A DNA stretch of 64,000 nucleotides from Streptomyces olivochromogenes (GCF_021538895.1 NZ_JADDRL010000029.1:28361-92360), one strand, 5' to 3'. Counted from the first letter of the stretch, positions 51,046-60,246 are shown. The notes: generated by a model from the letters alone, not told the origin. Program-made: numbers and translations.

Positions 51046-52638
51046 CTACACCGCCCCCGCTCCGGTGAGCGACCGCACCTCGGTCTCCGCGTGCTTGGCC
51101 TCGTCCGGCACCTCGTCCGAGGTGACGGTGCCGAGCCAGCCCGCGAGGAAGCCCAGCGGGATGGACACGATGCCGGGGTTCTGCAACGGGAAGTACTGGA
51201 AGTCGACGTCCGGGAACAGCGAACCCGGGCTGCCGGACACCACCGGGGACAGCAGGACCAGCCCCAGCGCCGGAACGAGCCCTCCGTATACGGCCCACAC
51301 AGCGCCGCGTGTCGTGAAGCCGCGCCAGAACAGCGAGTAGAGCAGCACGGGCAGGTTCGCCGAGGCGGCCACGGCGAAGGCCAGGCCCACCAGGAACGCC
51401 ACGTTGAGGTCTCTCGCCAGCAGTCCCAGCGCGATCGCGACCACACCGATACCGACCGCCGCGACACGCGCCACCGCCACCTCACTGCGCGGCTCCTTGC
51501 GCCCGCGCCGCAGGGAGGCATACAGGTCGTGGGCCACCGACGCGGAGGAAGCGAGGGTGATCCCGGCGACCACCGCGAGGATCGTCGCGAAGGCAACGGC
51601 CGCGACGACCGCGAACAGAACCGTGCCACCCGTCGAGTCGGCGCCGCCGCCCAGGTCGAGCGCCAGCAACGGAACCGCCGTGTTCCCGGCCGCGTTCGAG
51701 CGGCTCACGGCCCCCGGCCCGACGACCGCGGCCGCCCCGAACCCGAGCACGATCGTCATCAGATAGAAGCCGCCGATCAGCCCGATCGCCCACACCACCG
51801 AACGGCGGGCGGCCCGCGCGGTCGGCACGGTGTAGAAGCGGGACAGGATGTGCGGCAGCCCGGCCGTGCCCAGTACCAGGGCGAGCCCCAGGCTGATGAA
51901 GTCGAACCGCGCGGTCCAGTCCCCGCCGTACTTGAGCCCCGGCGCCAGGAACGCGTTCCCGTGCCCGCTGCGCTCGGCCGCCGTGAGCAGCAGTCGGTCG
52001 ACGTCCCCGTGGAACCGCACCAGGACGAGCACGGTCAGCGCGATCGTCCCGCAGAGCAGCAGGACCGCCTTCACGATCTGGATCCAGGTGGTGGCCCGCA
52101 TCCCTCCCATCGACACATAGATGACCATGAGCGCGCCGACCCCGATGACGGTCCACGCCTGCGCCGCCTCGTCGGTCCGCCCGAGCAGCAGCGCGACCAG
52201 GCTGCCCGCCCCGACCATTTGCGCCACCAAATACAGAACGGACACGGTGACCGAGGAAGTTCCCGCCGCGATCCGCACCGGCCGCTCGCTCATCCGCGCC
52301 GCCACCACGTCGGCGAGCGTGAACCGCCCACAGTTGCGCACCAGTTCGGCGACCAGGAACAACACCACCAGCCAGGCGACCAGGAAGCCCACCACATAGA
52401 GCAGCCCGTCGTAGCCGAACAGCGCGATGAGCCCGGTCACCCCCAGGAAGGAGGCGGCCGACATGTAGTCACCCGCGATGGCAAAACCATTCTCCATCGG
52501 CGAGAACAGCCGACCACCCGCGTAGAACTCCTCTGCCGAACCGTGCCGGTTGCGACTCACCCACGTCGTGATCGCCAACGTGACGGCCACGAACCCGCTG
52601 AACAGCACCAAGGCAAGCGCCTGATGACGATCCGTCAC
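51046..52638 (-). CDS. Sodium:solute symporter, acetate-permease (ActP) like
   Basis: A 530-residue SSS-family carrier with about 13 hydrophobic helices. GGRLFSPMENGFAIAGDYMS AASFLGVTGL is the ActP-type signature; MVIYVSMGGMRATTWIQIVK and LALVLGTAGLPHILSRFYTV are conserved loops/helices. It imports a monocarboxylate such as acetate or pyruvate with Na+ or H+. Start GTG 52638 overlaps the stop of the upstream DUF485-type gene (GTGA), the usual pairing for this family. Confidence 0.93.
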   Translation of the reverse strand: MTDRHQALALVLFSGFVAVTLAITTWVSRNRHGSAEEFYAGGRLFSPMENGFAIAGDYMSAASFLGVTGLIALFGYDGLLYVVGFLVAWLVVLFLVAELVRNCGRFTLADVVAARMSERPVRIAAGTSSVTVSVLYLVAQMVGAGSLVALLLGRTDEAAQAWTVIGVGALMVIYVSMGGMRATTWIQIVKAVLLLCGTIALTVLVLVRFHGDVDRLLLTAAERSGHGNAFLAPGLKYGGDWTARFDFISLGLALVLGTAGLPHILSRFYTVPTARAARRSVVWAIGLIGGFYLMTIVLGFGAAAVVGPGAVSRSNAAGNTAVPLLALDLGGGADSTGGTVLFAVVAAVAFATILAVVAGITLASSASVAHDLYASLRRGRKEPRSEVAVARVAAVGIGVVAIALGLLARDLNVAFLVGLAFAVAASANLPVLLYSLFWRGFTTRGAVWAVYGGLVPALGLVLLSPVVSGSPGSLFPDVDFQYFPLQNPGIVSIPLGFLAGWLGTVTSDEVPDEAKHAETEVRSLTGAGAV

Positions 52639-53177
52639 AACGCACCGCCTCGCATTCCGCGTGTCAGTTCCTGTGTGTCCCAGCGCAGTTCGAGCGCGAT
52701 CCGGTCCCTGCGCAGCCGCGCGTGCCGGGCGTAGGCCCAGGTGAGCAGAAACGTGGTGAGGAACTGCCCGAGGCCCGCGAGCATCGCCACGTTCACCGCG
52801 CCCGCGACGCGCCTGGCCATGAACCCCGGCGCCGCCGTCGCCGTGACCACGTACCCCACGTACCAGGTCAGGAAGACGGCGACCCCCGGCACCACGAACC
52901 GGCGATACCGGCTGCGCACCTCCTGGAAGGCCGCGCTGCGCTGCACCTCCAGATACACGTCCCGCGCGCGAACGGCCTCCCCGCCCTCACGCGCACCCGG
53001 TACGGCGGGAGCCGGCACGCCCACACCGTCCAACTCGCCCCAGCCGGAGGCCAGCGCGTCGTACCACGGGTCCTCGTACCTCGCCTCGCGCGGAGGCCGG
53101 CTTGGGTCTTCGTGGTTGTCGGCCGAACCCTCGGGAGCGCCTCCGCCTCCGCGAGGACGACCGTTACTTGACTGCAT
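52635..53177 (-). CDS. DUF485-type small membrane partner of the symporter
   Basis: A 180-residue protein, unusually long for the family, with a charged, proline-rich N-terminal half (1-85) and a C-terminal DUF485 domain (90-180): VQRSAAFQEVRSRYRRFVVP, then two transmembrane helices (GVAVFLTWYVGYVVTATAAP and FLTTFLLTWAYARHARLRRD). DUF485 proteins accompany ActP-like symporters, and here their genes overlap. The start at ATG 53177 is a choice: an upstream start at 53228 would add 17 residues, and no strong ribosome binding site decides. Confidence 0.85.
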   Translation of the reverse strand: MQSSNGRPRGGGGAPEGSADNHEDPSRPPREARYEDPWYDALASGWGELDGVGVPAPAVPGAREGGEAVRARDVYLEVQRSAAFQEVRSRYRRFVVPGVAVFLTWYVGYVVTATAAPGFMARRVAGAVNVAMLAGLGQFLTTFLLTWAYARHARLRRDRIALELRWDTQELTRGMRGGAL

Positions 53178-53245
53178 GCCCAAGGATGGACAGATCGGGA
53201 AGATCCCCGACTCTTCTTCCCCGGACACTTCACCCCATCAGGTGA

Positions 53246-53926
53246 CTAATCCGCTGGTGGGCGCACCAGGCCCTTTCCGTACGCATAACGCACCGCCTGC
53301 GCACGGTCCTTGAGCCCGGTCTTGGCGAAGAGGTTGTTGATGTGCGTCTTCACCGTCGCGGTGGACACGCACAGCCTTCGGGCGATCTCCTGGTTGCTGA
53401 GCCCCTCGGCGATCAGTACCAGGACCTCGGTCTCCCGGGCGGTCAGTCCGTCGGGCGCCCCGGTGGCCACCGGCTGCGGCTCGGGCTCCGACAGCCGCTC
53501 CAGCAGCCGCCGTTGCACACTCGGCGACAGCCCCGCGTCCCCGGACAGCACGCTCTCCACGGCCCGTACGATCTCGTCGCCGCCGGCGTCCTTGGTCAGG
53601 TAACCGCGCGCCCCCGCTCTCAGCGCCGGAAACAGCGACTCGTCGTCCGCGAACGTGGTGAGCACCACCACCTGGGTCCCGGGGTGCTCGGCCCGGATCC
53701 GCCGGGTCGCCTCCACGCCGTCGCAGCGGGGCATCCGCAGGTCCATCAGGACCACGTCCGGGGCGAGTTCGGCGACCAGCTCGACCGCCTCCTGCCCGTC
53801 GGCCCCGGCACCGACGACCTCGATGCCCGGGAGCAGTCCGAGCAGCATCACGATGCCCTCCCGGACCACGGTCTGGTCGTCCACGACGACCACCCGCGCC
53901 GGCCGCCTCCCGGCCTCCTCCGTCAT
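53246..53926 (-). CDS. NarL/LuxR-type response regulator
   Basis: A 226-residue regulator. Receiver with RVVVVDDQTVVREGIVMLLG, phospho-acceptor Asp in DVVLMDLRMPRCDG, and YLTKDA; LuxR-type HTH (150-215) with LTARETEVLVLIAEGLSNQE and TVKTHINNLFAKTGLKDRAQ. It overlaps the kinase gene by ATGA. It lies 68 bases downstream-facing from the symporter operon start on the same strand, so it may control the symporter genes. Confidence 0.94.
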   Translation of the reverse strand: MTEEAGRRPARVVVVDDQTVVREGIVMLLGLLPGIEVVGAGADGQEAVELVAELAPDVVLMDLRMPRCDGVEATRRIRAEHPGTQVVVLTTFADDESLFPALRAGARGYLTKDAGGDEIVRAVESVLSGDAGLSPSVQRRLLERLSEPEPQPVATGAPDGLTARETEVLVLIAEGLSNQEIARRLCVSTATVKTHINNLFAKTGLKDRAQAVRYAYGKGLVRPPAD

Positions 53927-55074
53927 GCGGGCACCCTCAACGTCACCGCGAATCCCTCCTCGTCCGGCCCGGCCTCCAGTGAGCCGCCCAGCAACTCGGC
54001 CCGCTCGCGCATCCCCAGCAGACCGTACCCGGCGCCCGCACCGGTGAGCTCGCCCGGCTTCCCGCCCGAATCCCGTACGTCCAGGGTGACTTCGTACTCG
54101 CTGTAGTCCAGGCTCATCCGGACCTTGGCACCGTGGGCGTGCTTGCGGACGTTCGTCAGCGCCTCCTGGGCGACCCGGCGTACAGCCTGTGACGCCTCGG
54201 CGGACAGCGGTCTGCGCTCACCCGTGACGGCGACCTCCGCGCCGTCGGCCGTGCTGACGAGCTCGGTCAGGAAGTCCTCCAACGGGGTCAGCTCGCCGCG
54301 CAGCGCGGAGAGCGACTGCCGGGTCTCTGCGAGGCCGTCACGGGCCATCCCCCGCGCCGCCACGACCCGTTCGAGGATCTGCTCCCGGTCCGCGCCCCGC
54401 TCGATCAGTAGCCGGGCCGCCTCCAGGTGCACGAGCTGCGCCGAGAGGCTGTGCGCGAGGACGTCGTGGATCTCCCGAGCGATCCTCGCCCGCTCGGCCA
54501 GCGCCGCCGACTCCGCCTCGGCCGCGCGGGCGGCCCGCTCCTGGGCGAGCAGACGCTGGGCGCTGCCCCGAGCCTCGGCGTCGAGTCGCAGGACCCAGCC
54601 GGCGAGGGCCATGCCCACGACGGTGGCGGCGGTGGTCAGCCACACGTCGTTGTTGAACGCGGCGAACGAGGCGAGGGCCACGGAGGCGACGGGCAGAGCG
54701 GCGGCCAGCGGCATGCGTTCCAGGGCGGAGATGCCACAGCCGCACCAGATCACCAGGGCCGGGCCTCTGAACCCGGTGGCCTGGGCGGCGACCGCGATCG
54801 CCAGGAGCACGCTGATGAGCGCCAGGGAGGGCACGAGCCGGTGTGCGTAGGTCGTGTGGAAGAAGGCCCAGGAGACGGCGGCTGCCAGGATCACGGTGGC
54901 GACGGCGGCGACCGCTCCCCAGGGCGGGACGTGGTTCGCGCTGAAGGCGCCCCACAGCAGTATGGCGAGCACCAGCATGCGCACCGCCCAGGCCAGCATG
55001 CGCCGGGAACGGGGGCTTCCCATGCGACCGAGCGCCTCGCGTGAGGGCCAGCTCGTCCAGAGGTTCTGCGTCAC
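53923..55074 (-). CDS. NarL-partner sensor histidine kinase (HisKA_3)
   Basis: A 383-residue kinase from GTG 55074 (GTGA overlap with the preceding gene). Five to six N-terminal transmembrane helices (20-165) replace any extracellular sensor domain. HisKA_3 has RIAREIHDVLAHSLSAQLVH (phospho-histidine), and HATPase has RRVAQEALTNVRKHAHGAKV and GYGLLGMRERAELLGGSLEA. Intramembrane-sensing kinases of this form respond to envelope state or to a partner transporter. It forms a three-gene unit with the CcdC-like protein upstream and the regulator downstream. Confidence 0.93.
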   Translation of the reverse strand: MTQNLWTSWPSREALGRMGSPRSRRMLAWAVRMLVLAILLWGAFSANHVPPWGAVAAVATVILAAAVSWAFFHTTYAHRLVPSLALISVLLAIAVAAQATGFRGPALVIWCGCGISALERMPLAAALPVASVALASFAAFNNDVWLTTAATVVGMALAGWVLRLDAEARGSAQRLLAQERAARAAEAESAALAERARIAREIHDVLAHSLSAQLVHLEAARLLIERGADREQILERVVAARGMARDGLAETRQSLSALRGELTPLEDFLTELVSTADGAEVAVTGERRPLSAEASQAVRRVAQEALTNVRKHAHGAKVRMSLDYSEYEVTLDVRDSGGKPGELTGAGAGYGLLGMRERAELLGGSLEAGPDEEGFAVTLRVPA

Positions 55075-55595
55075 ACGCGCTCCTTCCAGGCGGGTCGGAC
55101 CTCGGTGACACCGTACGCCGTGGCCTCTGCGGCACGGGCGGTCAGCGGTTGCGCCCGCCAGGCCAGGATTCCGGCGCGCACGAACAGGGTGCCGGCGAGG
55201 GCGAGCATCAGGGCCGAGCTGTCCTGGTGCACGCCGATCAGGACGCCGAGTCCGAAGAGGCCGACGCGCAGGCCGATGCCGACGACCCAGACGATCACGC
55301 TCGCCTTGCTGCTCTTGGTCCAGACGACGCCGTCCGACTCCCTCCACACACGGGTGGTCCAGGCCCAGCCGGCGCCGGTGGCCAGGCCTATGAGCACCTC
55401 GGCGAAGAGCAGCAGGGCGGACGCGGTGCGGTGGTGGGCGTCGAGTATGCCGGGCTCACGCAGCGCCAGGAACGCGAGGACCACCGGCACGGCCCACCAG
55501 CGCCGGTCGGTGTCGAGCGGGCGGGCGCGGAACTGCCGTACGACCACCAGCACGACGACGGCCACGATCACCAGCGCGTTGACGAGCCCGGACAT
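55071..55595 (-). CDS. CcdC/DUF1453-like membrane protein
   Basis: A 174-residue protein from ATG 55595 (CGGAGG seven bases upstream) with four to five transmembrane helices. MSGLVNALVIVAVVVLVVVR, DRRWWAVPVVLAFLALREPG, TGAGWAWTTRVWRESDG and VGIGLRVGLFGLGVLIGVHQ show the DUF1453/CcdC layout. Function is unknown; in Bacillus CcdC is in the cytochrome c maturation locus. Its stop overlaps the kinase start, suggesting it is a sensing accessory of the kinase. Confidence 0.85.
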   Translation of the reverse strand: MSGLVNALVIVAVVVLVVVRQFRARPLDTDRRWWAVPVVLAFLALREPGILDAHHRTASALLLFAEVLIGLATGAGWAWTTRVWRESDGVVWTKSSKASVIVWVVGIGLRVGLFGLGVLIGVHQDSSALMLALAGTLFVRAGILAWRAQPLTARAAEATAYGVTEVRPAWKERV

Positions 55596-56372
55596 CAGAG
55601 CCTCCGTGAGCGGGAAGGGGGAACCGGCAGCAAGCACTGCCGACGCCTTCGACGCTACGGAAATTCGCAGGTCAGCAGATCGGAGCGGAGGTGGATCGAG
55701 GGTGGATCCAGCCGGCGCCGCCCCCTCCACCCACGGGTGGAGACCCGCCCCTGCGCCCCCAGGTCACTCGGCCCTGGTCCCGTTCTTACACACCTCGACC
55801 TCAGCGGCCGACAGCCATGGGGCCGCGTTCGCTGCCGGGACGGAATGCGGGCGGCCTGGGTTGGGTCTGCTCTGCGTCGGGGCGGTGCCGGGGTGGTTTT
55901 GCGAGGAAGCGGCGGGACTGGGTCGCTTGGCAGCGAGGCCGCCGGGTCTGCGTGAGTTTTGGAGCGGCTGCGGGAGCGGCGCAGAGCGGGCGGCCTGGAG
56001 TGGCCTGTGGGTGCGTGCCCTGCGGGCTTGGTCCCTCGGGCCCCGGGCCGACGGGCTTCGGAACACGGGGCCCAGGGTCACCGGGCTGCGGACCACGGGG
56101 ACCGGGGCCAGCCGACTACGAACTGCAAACACCGGGGCCACCGGGTCCCGGTGTCCAGCAGGTGCTGTCGGCCTCGGCCCAGACACAGCCCAGGCCAGTC
56201 CCATCCAGGCCACCCGCGCCCCGACCCGACCCTGATTCAGCCCTCGCAGCTCAACCCCAGCCCCGGCCCGGGCCACCGGCCACCGGCCACCGGCAATCCT
56301 GCAGCCCGGCGGCCGGGCGGCCCGGCTTCGAACCAACCCGCCCTCATCCCCGGCCAAAGCCCAGCGCAGCGG
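55596..56372. other. Long non-coding region upstream of the CcdC-like gene and after parE
   Basis: 777 bases with no credible gene. The right two-thirds (55840-56340) is low-complexity, rich in CCGGG and GGCC runs, and open in several frames only because of G+C content. The open frames give Pro/Gly/Arg-rich products without family features. Only the first 60 bases or so look like promoter/ribosome binding sequence for the CcdC-like gene. A 30-bp tandem repeat lies at 56053-56112. Confidence 0.6.
56053..56112. repeat. Imperfect 30-bp tandem repeat
   Basis: Two adjacent 30-base units (56053-56082 and 56083-56112) share about 23 positions, each starting GGGCT.CGGA.CACGGGG. Related shorter fragments (CACCGGGGCCACCGGG) follow to 56150. 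This may be decayed sequence or replication slippage. Confidence 0.6.
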
Positions 56373-58496
56373 CTACGCGTCGATTCGCGACCGATCCAAC
56401 GTAGCCGCCGAGCTGGAGATGAACTCCTTGCGGGGCGCCACGTCGTTGCCCATCAGCAGGTCGAAGACGCGCTCGGCGGCGTCCAGGTCGGAGAGGTTGA
56501 TCCGGCGCAGGGTGCGGTGGCGCGGGTCCATCGTCGTCTCGGCCAGCTGGTCGGCGTCCATCTCGCCCAGACCCTTGTACCGCTGGATGGAGTCCTTGTA
56601 CCGGACGCCCTTGCTCTGGAACTCCATGAGCTTGTCGCGCAGCTCGCGGTCCGAGTACGTGTAGACGTACTTGTCCTGGCCCTTCTTCGGCTGGACGAGC
56701 TCGATGCGGTGCAGCGGGGGCACCGCGGCGAACACCCGGCCGGCCTCGACCATGGGCCGCATGTAGCGCTGGAAGAGCGTCAGCAGCAGGCAGCGGATGT
56801 GGGAGCCGTCCACATCGGCGTCGGTCATCATGATGATCTTGCCGTAGCGGGCCGCGTCGAGGTCGAAGGTCCGGCCCGAGCCCGCACCTATGACCTGGAT
56901 GATCGCGCCGCACTCGACGTTCTTCAGCATGTCCGTCACCGACGACTTCTGAACGTTGAGGATCTTGCCGCGGATCGGCAGCAGCGCCTGGAACTCGGAA
57001 TTCCGCGCGAGTTTCGCCGTACCGAGCGCGGAGTCTCCCTCGACGATGAAGAGCTCGCTGCGCTCGACGTCGTCGCTGCGGCAGTCGGCGAGCTTGGCGG
57101 GCAGGGAGGAGGACTCCAGGGCCGTCTTCCGGCGCTGCGCGTCCTTGTGCTGGCGGGCCGCGATGCGCGTACGGGCGGCCGCGACGACCTTCTCCATGAC
57201 GACCCGGGCCTGCGCCGCGGTGTCGCGCTTGGTGGAGGTCAGGAAGGCCTTGAGCTCCTTGTTGACCACGTTGTTCACGATGCGCCGGGCCGCCGAGGTG
57301 CCGAGGACCTCCTTGGTCTGGCCCTCGAACTGCGGCTCGGCGAGACGGACGGTGACGACCGCCGTGAGGCCCTCCAGGGCGTCGTCCTTGACGATGTCGT
57401 CCTCGGCGACGCGCAGCAGCTTCTTGGCGCGCAGCACCTCGTTCATCGTCTCGCGGACGGCCAGCTCGAAGCCGGCGACGTGCGTACCGCCCTTGGGCGT
57501 GGCGATGATGTTGACGAACGACCTGAGGTTCGCGTCGTAGCCGGTCCCCCAGCGCAGCGCCACGTCGACGCCGAGCTCGCGGGTGACCTCCTTCGGGGTC
57601 ATCTGGCCGTGCTCGTCCAGGACCGGGACCGTCTCCTTGAAGGTGCCCTGTCCGCTGAAGCGGAGGACGTCGCAGACCGCCTTGTCCGTGGCGAGGTACT
57701 CGCAGAACTCGCTGATTCCGCCGTCGAAACGGAAGGACTCCTCGCCCTTGCTGCCGCCCTCGCCCAGGCCGTACTCGTCCCGGACGACGATGGTCAGTCC
57801 AGGCACGAGGAAAGCGGTCTGGCGGGCCCGCTGGTGCAGCGTCTCCAGGGAGAGCTTGGCGTCCTTGAGGAAGATCTGGCGGTCGGCCCAGTACCGCACG
57901 CGCGTGCCGGTGCGGGTCTTGGGGATCTTCTTGGCCTTGGTCAGGCCGCTCTTGGCCTCGAACTTGGCCTCCGGGCCGTTCGCCGCGAAGGCGCCCGGCA
58001 CGCCGCGCCGGAAGCTGATGGCGTGGGTGTGGCCGCTGCGGTCGACCTCGACGTCGAGGCGGGCGGACAGCGCGTTGACCACGGAGGCGCCGACGCCGTG
58101 CAGGCCGCCGGAGGCGGCGTACGAGCCGCCGCCGAACTTGCCGCCGGCGTGCAACTTCGTCATGACGACCTCGACGCCGGACATGCCGGTCTTGGGCTCG
58201 ACGTCCACGGGGATGCCGCGGCCGTTGTCCCGCACCTCCACGGAGCCGTCGTCGTGGAGGATCACCTCGATGTGGTCGCAGTAGCCGCCGAGGGCCTCGT
58301 CGACGGAGTTGTCGATGATCTCCCAGAGGCAGTGCATCAGGCCTCGACTGTCCGTCGAGCCGATGTACATACCCGGGCGCTTGCGCACGGCTTCGAGGCC
58401 CTCAAGGACGAGCAGGTGCCGCGCGGTGTAGTTGGAACCGTCCCGGTCTGCTCCTGCCAGCAGAGCTGTGGACGGCACGGACGTCTCGGCGGTCAC
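56373..58496 (-). CDS. parE: DNA topoisomerase IV subunit B
   Basis: A 707-residue type IIA ATPase subunit. The GHKL domain has WEIIDNSVDEALGGYCDHIE, RDNGRGIPVDVEP and GGLHGVGASVVNALS; the transducer region and TOPRIM follow (ELFIVEGDSALGTAKLARNS, TDADVDGSHIRCLLLTLFQR), then the C-terminal QRYKGLGEMDADQLAETTMD. It pairs with ParC (36278-38737). It starts at GTG 58496 (GAGGAGCGAACCGC upstream). It is separated from the DUF7455 gene by 441 bases of divergent, structured sequence. Confidence 0.95.
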   Translation of the reverse strand: MTAETSVPSTALLAGADRDGSNYTARHLLVLEGLEAVRKRPGMYIGSTDSRGLMHCLWEIIDNSVDEALGGYCDHIEVILHDDGSVEVRDNGRGIPVDVEPKTGMSGVEVVMTKLHAGGKFGGGSYAASGGLHGVGASVVNALSARLDVEVDRSGHTHAISFRRGVPGAFAANGPEAKFEAKSGLTKAKKIPKTRTGTRVRYWADRQIFLKDAKLSLETLHQRARQTAFLVPGLTIVVRDEYGLGEGGSKGEESFRFDGGISEFCEYLATDKAVCDVLRFSGQGTFKETVPVLDEHGQMTPKEVTRELGVDVALRWGTGYDANLRSFVNIIATPKGGTHVAGFELAVRETMNEVLRAKKLLRVAEDDIVKDDALEGLTAVVTVRLAEPQFEGQTKEVLGTSAARRIVNNVVNKELKAFLTSTKRDTAAQARVVMEKVVAAARTRIAARQHKDAQRRKTALESSSLPAKLADCRSDDVERSELFIVEGDSALGTAKLARNSEFQALLPIRGKILNVQKSSVTDMLKNVECGAIIQVIGAGSGRTFDLDAARYGKIIMMTDADVDGSHIRCLLLTLFQRYMRPMVEAGRVFAAVPPLHRIELVQPKKGQDKYVYTYSDRELRDKLMEFQSKGVRYKDSIQRYKGLGEMDADQLAETTMDPRHRTLRRINLSDLDAAERVFDLLMGNDVAPRKEFISSSAATLDRSRIDA

Positions 58497-58937
58497 GCGG
58501 TTCGCTCCTCGCTGAATTTCAGGTGAGCCCCTTTTGGGTAAGGGGCCGGCTTCGGTCGCCGCTCAGAGGGTACCGAGGCCTGGTAGAGCCGATGTAACAC
58601 CACCCTCGTCTGAACTCAGACTAGTCCAGAGTCGCATGGGTGTTCGATCCCTCGATGGGGTGAAGTACACATCACGTTCCCTTCGAGGCATGAACCATTT
58701 AGGCTCCGGGCACGTCCTCCTGAACAACCGGCAACCCAGCCGGGAGGACTAAGACTGACAGACTGAGCGAACCCGTAAGACACATAAGACACGCTTTACG
58801 GCACATTCGCCGCCAACCGGCAGCAGACAGCCGCCCCGGAAAGATTCTTTCGAGGAAAAGCCACGAGCGGGAACGTTTTCGGGCTGGTTGGATGTTGACC
58901 CTGGTACGACAGCTCGTCGAGCTAGAGAAGAGGCGAC
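58497..58937. other. Structured divergent leader region (parE / DUF7455)
   Basis: 441 bases with no gene but several inverted repeats on the DUF7455 side: GTCTGA-AC-TCAGAC (58608-58621), CCTCGA ... TCGAGG (58650-58688), and a nested stem GTCCTCC ... GGAGGAC enclosing CCGGC-AACCCA-GCCGG (58713-58749). The next bases contain an AAGACACATAAGACACG repeat. It could be a long 5' leader with regulatory RNA structure. Confidence 0.5.
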
Positions 58938-59168
58938 GTGACTACTGTTCTGACCCCCGCGAGCCACCTGACGGCCGCCGATCGCTGCGACCGCTGTGGC
59001 GCCCAGGCATACCTGCGCGTCGTCTTGCTCAGCGGCGGAGAACTGCTCTTCTGCGCCCACCACGGCCGCAAGTTCGAGCCGGAACTCAAGAAGATCGCCG
59101 CTGAGATACAGGACGAGACGGAGCGGCTGACGACCGTTCCCGCATCCGCCTCCGAAGAAGAGCGCTGA
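58938..59168 (+). CDS. DUF7455 small zinc-finger-like protein
   Basis: A 76-residue protein from GTG 58938 (GAAGAGG upstream). MTTVLTPASHLTAADRCDRC has the first Cys pair, and GGELLFCAHHGRKFEPELKK supplies Cys-x-His-His, so one zinc site is likely (CxxC ... CxHH). A helical, charged C terminus follows. The family is common in Streptomyces, adjacent to hrdB and parE, with no known function. It is transcribed alone toward the protease gene. Confidence 0.88.
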   Translation: MTTVLTPASHLTAADRCDRCGAQAYLRVVLLSGGELLFCAHHGRKFEPELKKIAAEIQDETERLTTVPASASEEER

Positions 59169-59213
59169 CCTCTCGCATTCCCGACGAGCCAGCACCGGCA
59201 CAGGCCGGACGAA

Positions 59214-59247
59214 CGGGCGGCCGCTCCTTGCGGGGAGCGGCCGCCCG
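59214..59247. terminator. Bidirectional terminator, DUF7455 / protease
   Basis: CGGGCGGCCGCTCC and GGAGCGGCCGCCCG (14-bp arms, six-base loop) lie between the convergent stops. Confidence 0.92.
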
Positions 59248-59277
59248 TCGTCGTCTCACAGGAGCCCTCAGGCGTCC

Positions 59278-60141
59278 TCAGACGCCTGTGTGCGACTCGC
59301 GCGAGCCACTGCCGGCGTTCGGGCCCAGCACCTTCACCACGTCGGACACGCGGGTGTAGACCCCCGGGCTTCCTGCCCGCCCACAGCCGCTGCCCCACGA
59401 CACCAGCCCGATCAGCCGCCCCCCGGCGACCAGCGGGCCCCCGCTGTCCCCCTGGCAGCCGTCGGGGCCGCCCTGGACCTCCCCCGCGCACAGCATGGAG
59501 TCCGCCCGGTACGTACCGTCGACGCTGCCGGGATAGGCCTGTGCGCAGAGGGTGTCGGACAGCACGCTCACGCGTGCGGCGTGCAGCCCTCGCGGGTAGT
59601 CGCCGCCACCCGTCAGATCACCCCACCCTGACACCGTGGCGCTCGTTCCCGGCGCGTACGCCGAATCACCCTCGGCGGCCATCGCGATGACCGAACTCTG
59701 GGGAAGAGATGTGGCGAGGGTGAGTACGGCGAAGTCCCCGGCGTTGTCGACCGGGTCGTAGCGCGGATTGACCCGGATCCCACTCACCGGGATCTCTTCG
59801 CCCTCGGACGACAGAAGGTCCGTACGGCCCGCGATGACCTTGAGGTCGCGCGCCTGGCCCGGGAACGTCCCCAGGACGTCCTCGCCCACGCAGTGGGCCG
59901 CGGTCAGCACCTTGGTCGGACCGATCACCACTCCACCGCAGAACTGACCCGCCCGCGTACCTCCGAACCGGTCACGGCTGGACAGGGCGACCGTCCAGGG
60001 GCTCTGGGACACCTCGATGGGGAACCCGCCCACGACGACGCTGTCGGCGGCCACGGGGGTCGCCTGCGTCAGCGGTATGGCGGCCACGGCGGCCGCCATG
60101 ACCAGCGGCCGGACCAGTGCCCGCGAAAAGGGACGACGCAT
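59278..60141 (-). CDS. Secreted trypsin-like serine protease
   Basis: A 287-residue S1A protease from ATG 60141 (GAGGAG seven bases upstream). The signal peptide (1-32) ends near TPVAA-DS and the mature N terminus begins VVVGGFPIEVSQSPWT. Catalytic triad: His in VLTAAHCVGED, Asp in NAGDFAVLTLATS, Ser in CQGDSGGPLVAGG. Cysteine pairs (FCGG/AHC, LCAQ ... LCAG, GCGR) fit three disulfides. The specificity pocket Asp (GPDGCQGDSGG) implies Lys/Arg cleavage. The short or absent propeptide is notable. It is exported by Sec and acts outside the cell. Confidence 0.93.
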   Translation of the reverse strand: MRRPFSRALVRPLVMAAAVAAIPLTQATPVAADSVVVGGFPIEVSQSPWTVALSSRDRFGGTRAGQFCGGVVIGPTKVLTAAHCVGEDVLGTFPGQARDLKVIAGRTDLLSSEGEEIPVSGIRVNPRYDPVDNAGDFAVLTLATSLPQSSVIAMAAEGDSAYAPGTSATVSGWGDLTGGGDYPRGLHAARVSVLSDTLCAQAYPGSVDGTYRADSMLCAGEVQGGPDGCQGDSGGPLVAGGRLIGLVSWGSGCGRAGSPGVYTRVSDVVKVLGPNAGSGSRESHTGV

Positions 60142-60209
60142 ACACACGCTCCTCACACTGAGTGCTCTTGAGACACCCAGAGTGATCCAGGACGGTCCGG
60201 TGCGCAGCC

Positions 60210-60246
60210 CGAAGGCCCGGCCCCCCGAGGGGAGACCGGGCCTTCG
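60210..60246 (-). terminator. hrdB terminator
   Basis: CGAAGGCCCGG and CCGGGCCTTCG arms enclose a C-rich loop of 15 bases, 18 bases past the hrdB stop in the leftward direction. Confidence 0.85.

Noticed and set aside
55764..56357. 197-aa leftward frame in the gene-free region
   Set aside because: Low-complexity Pro/Arg/Gly sequence, no ribosome binding site and no family features.
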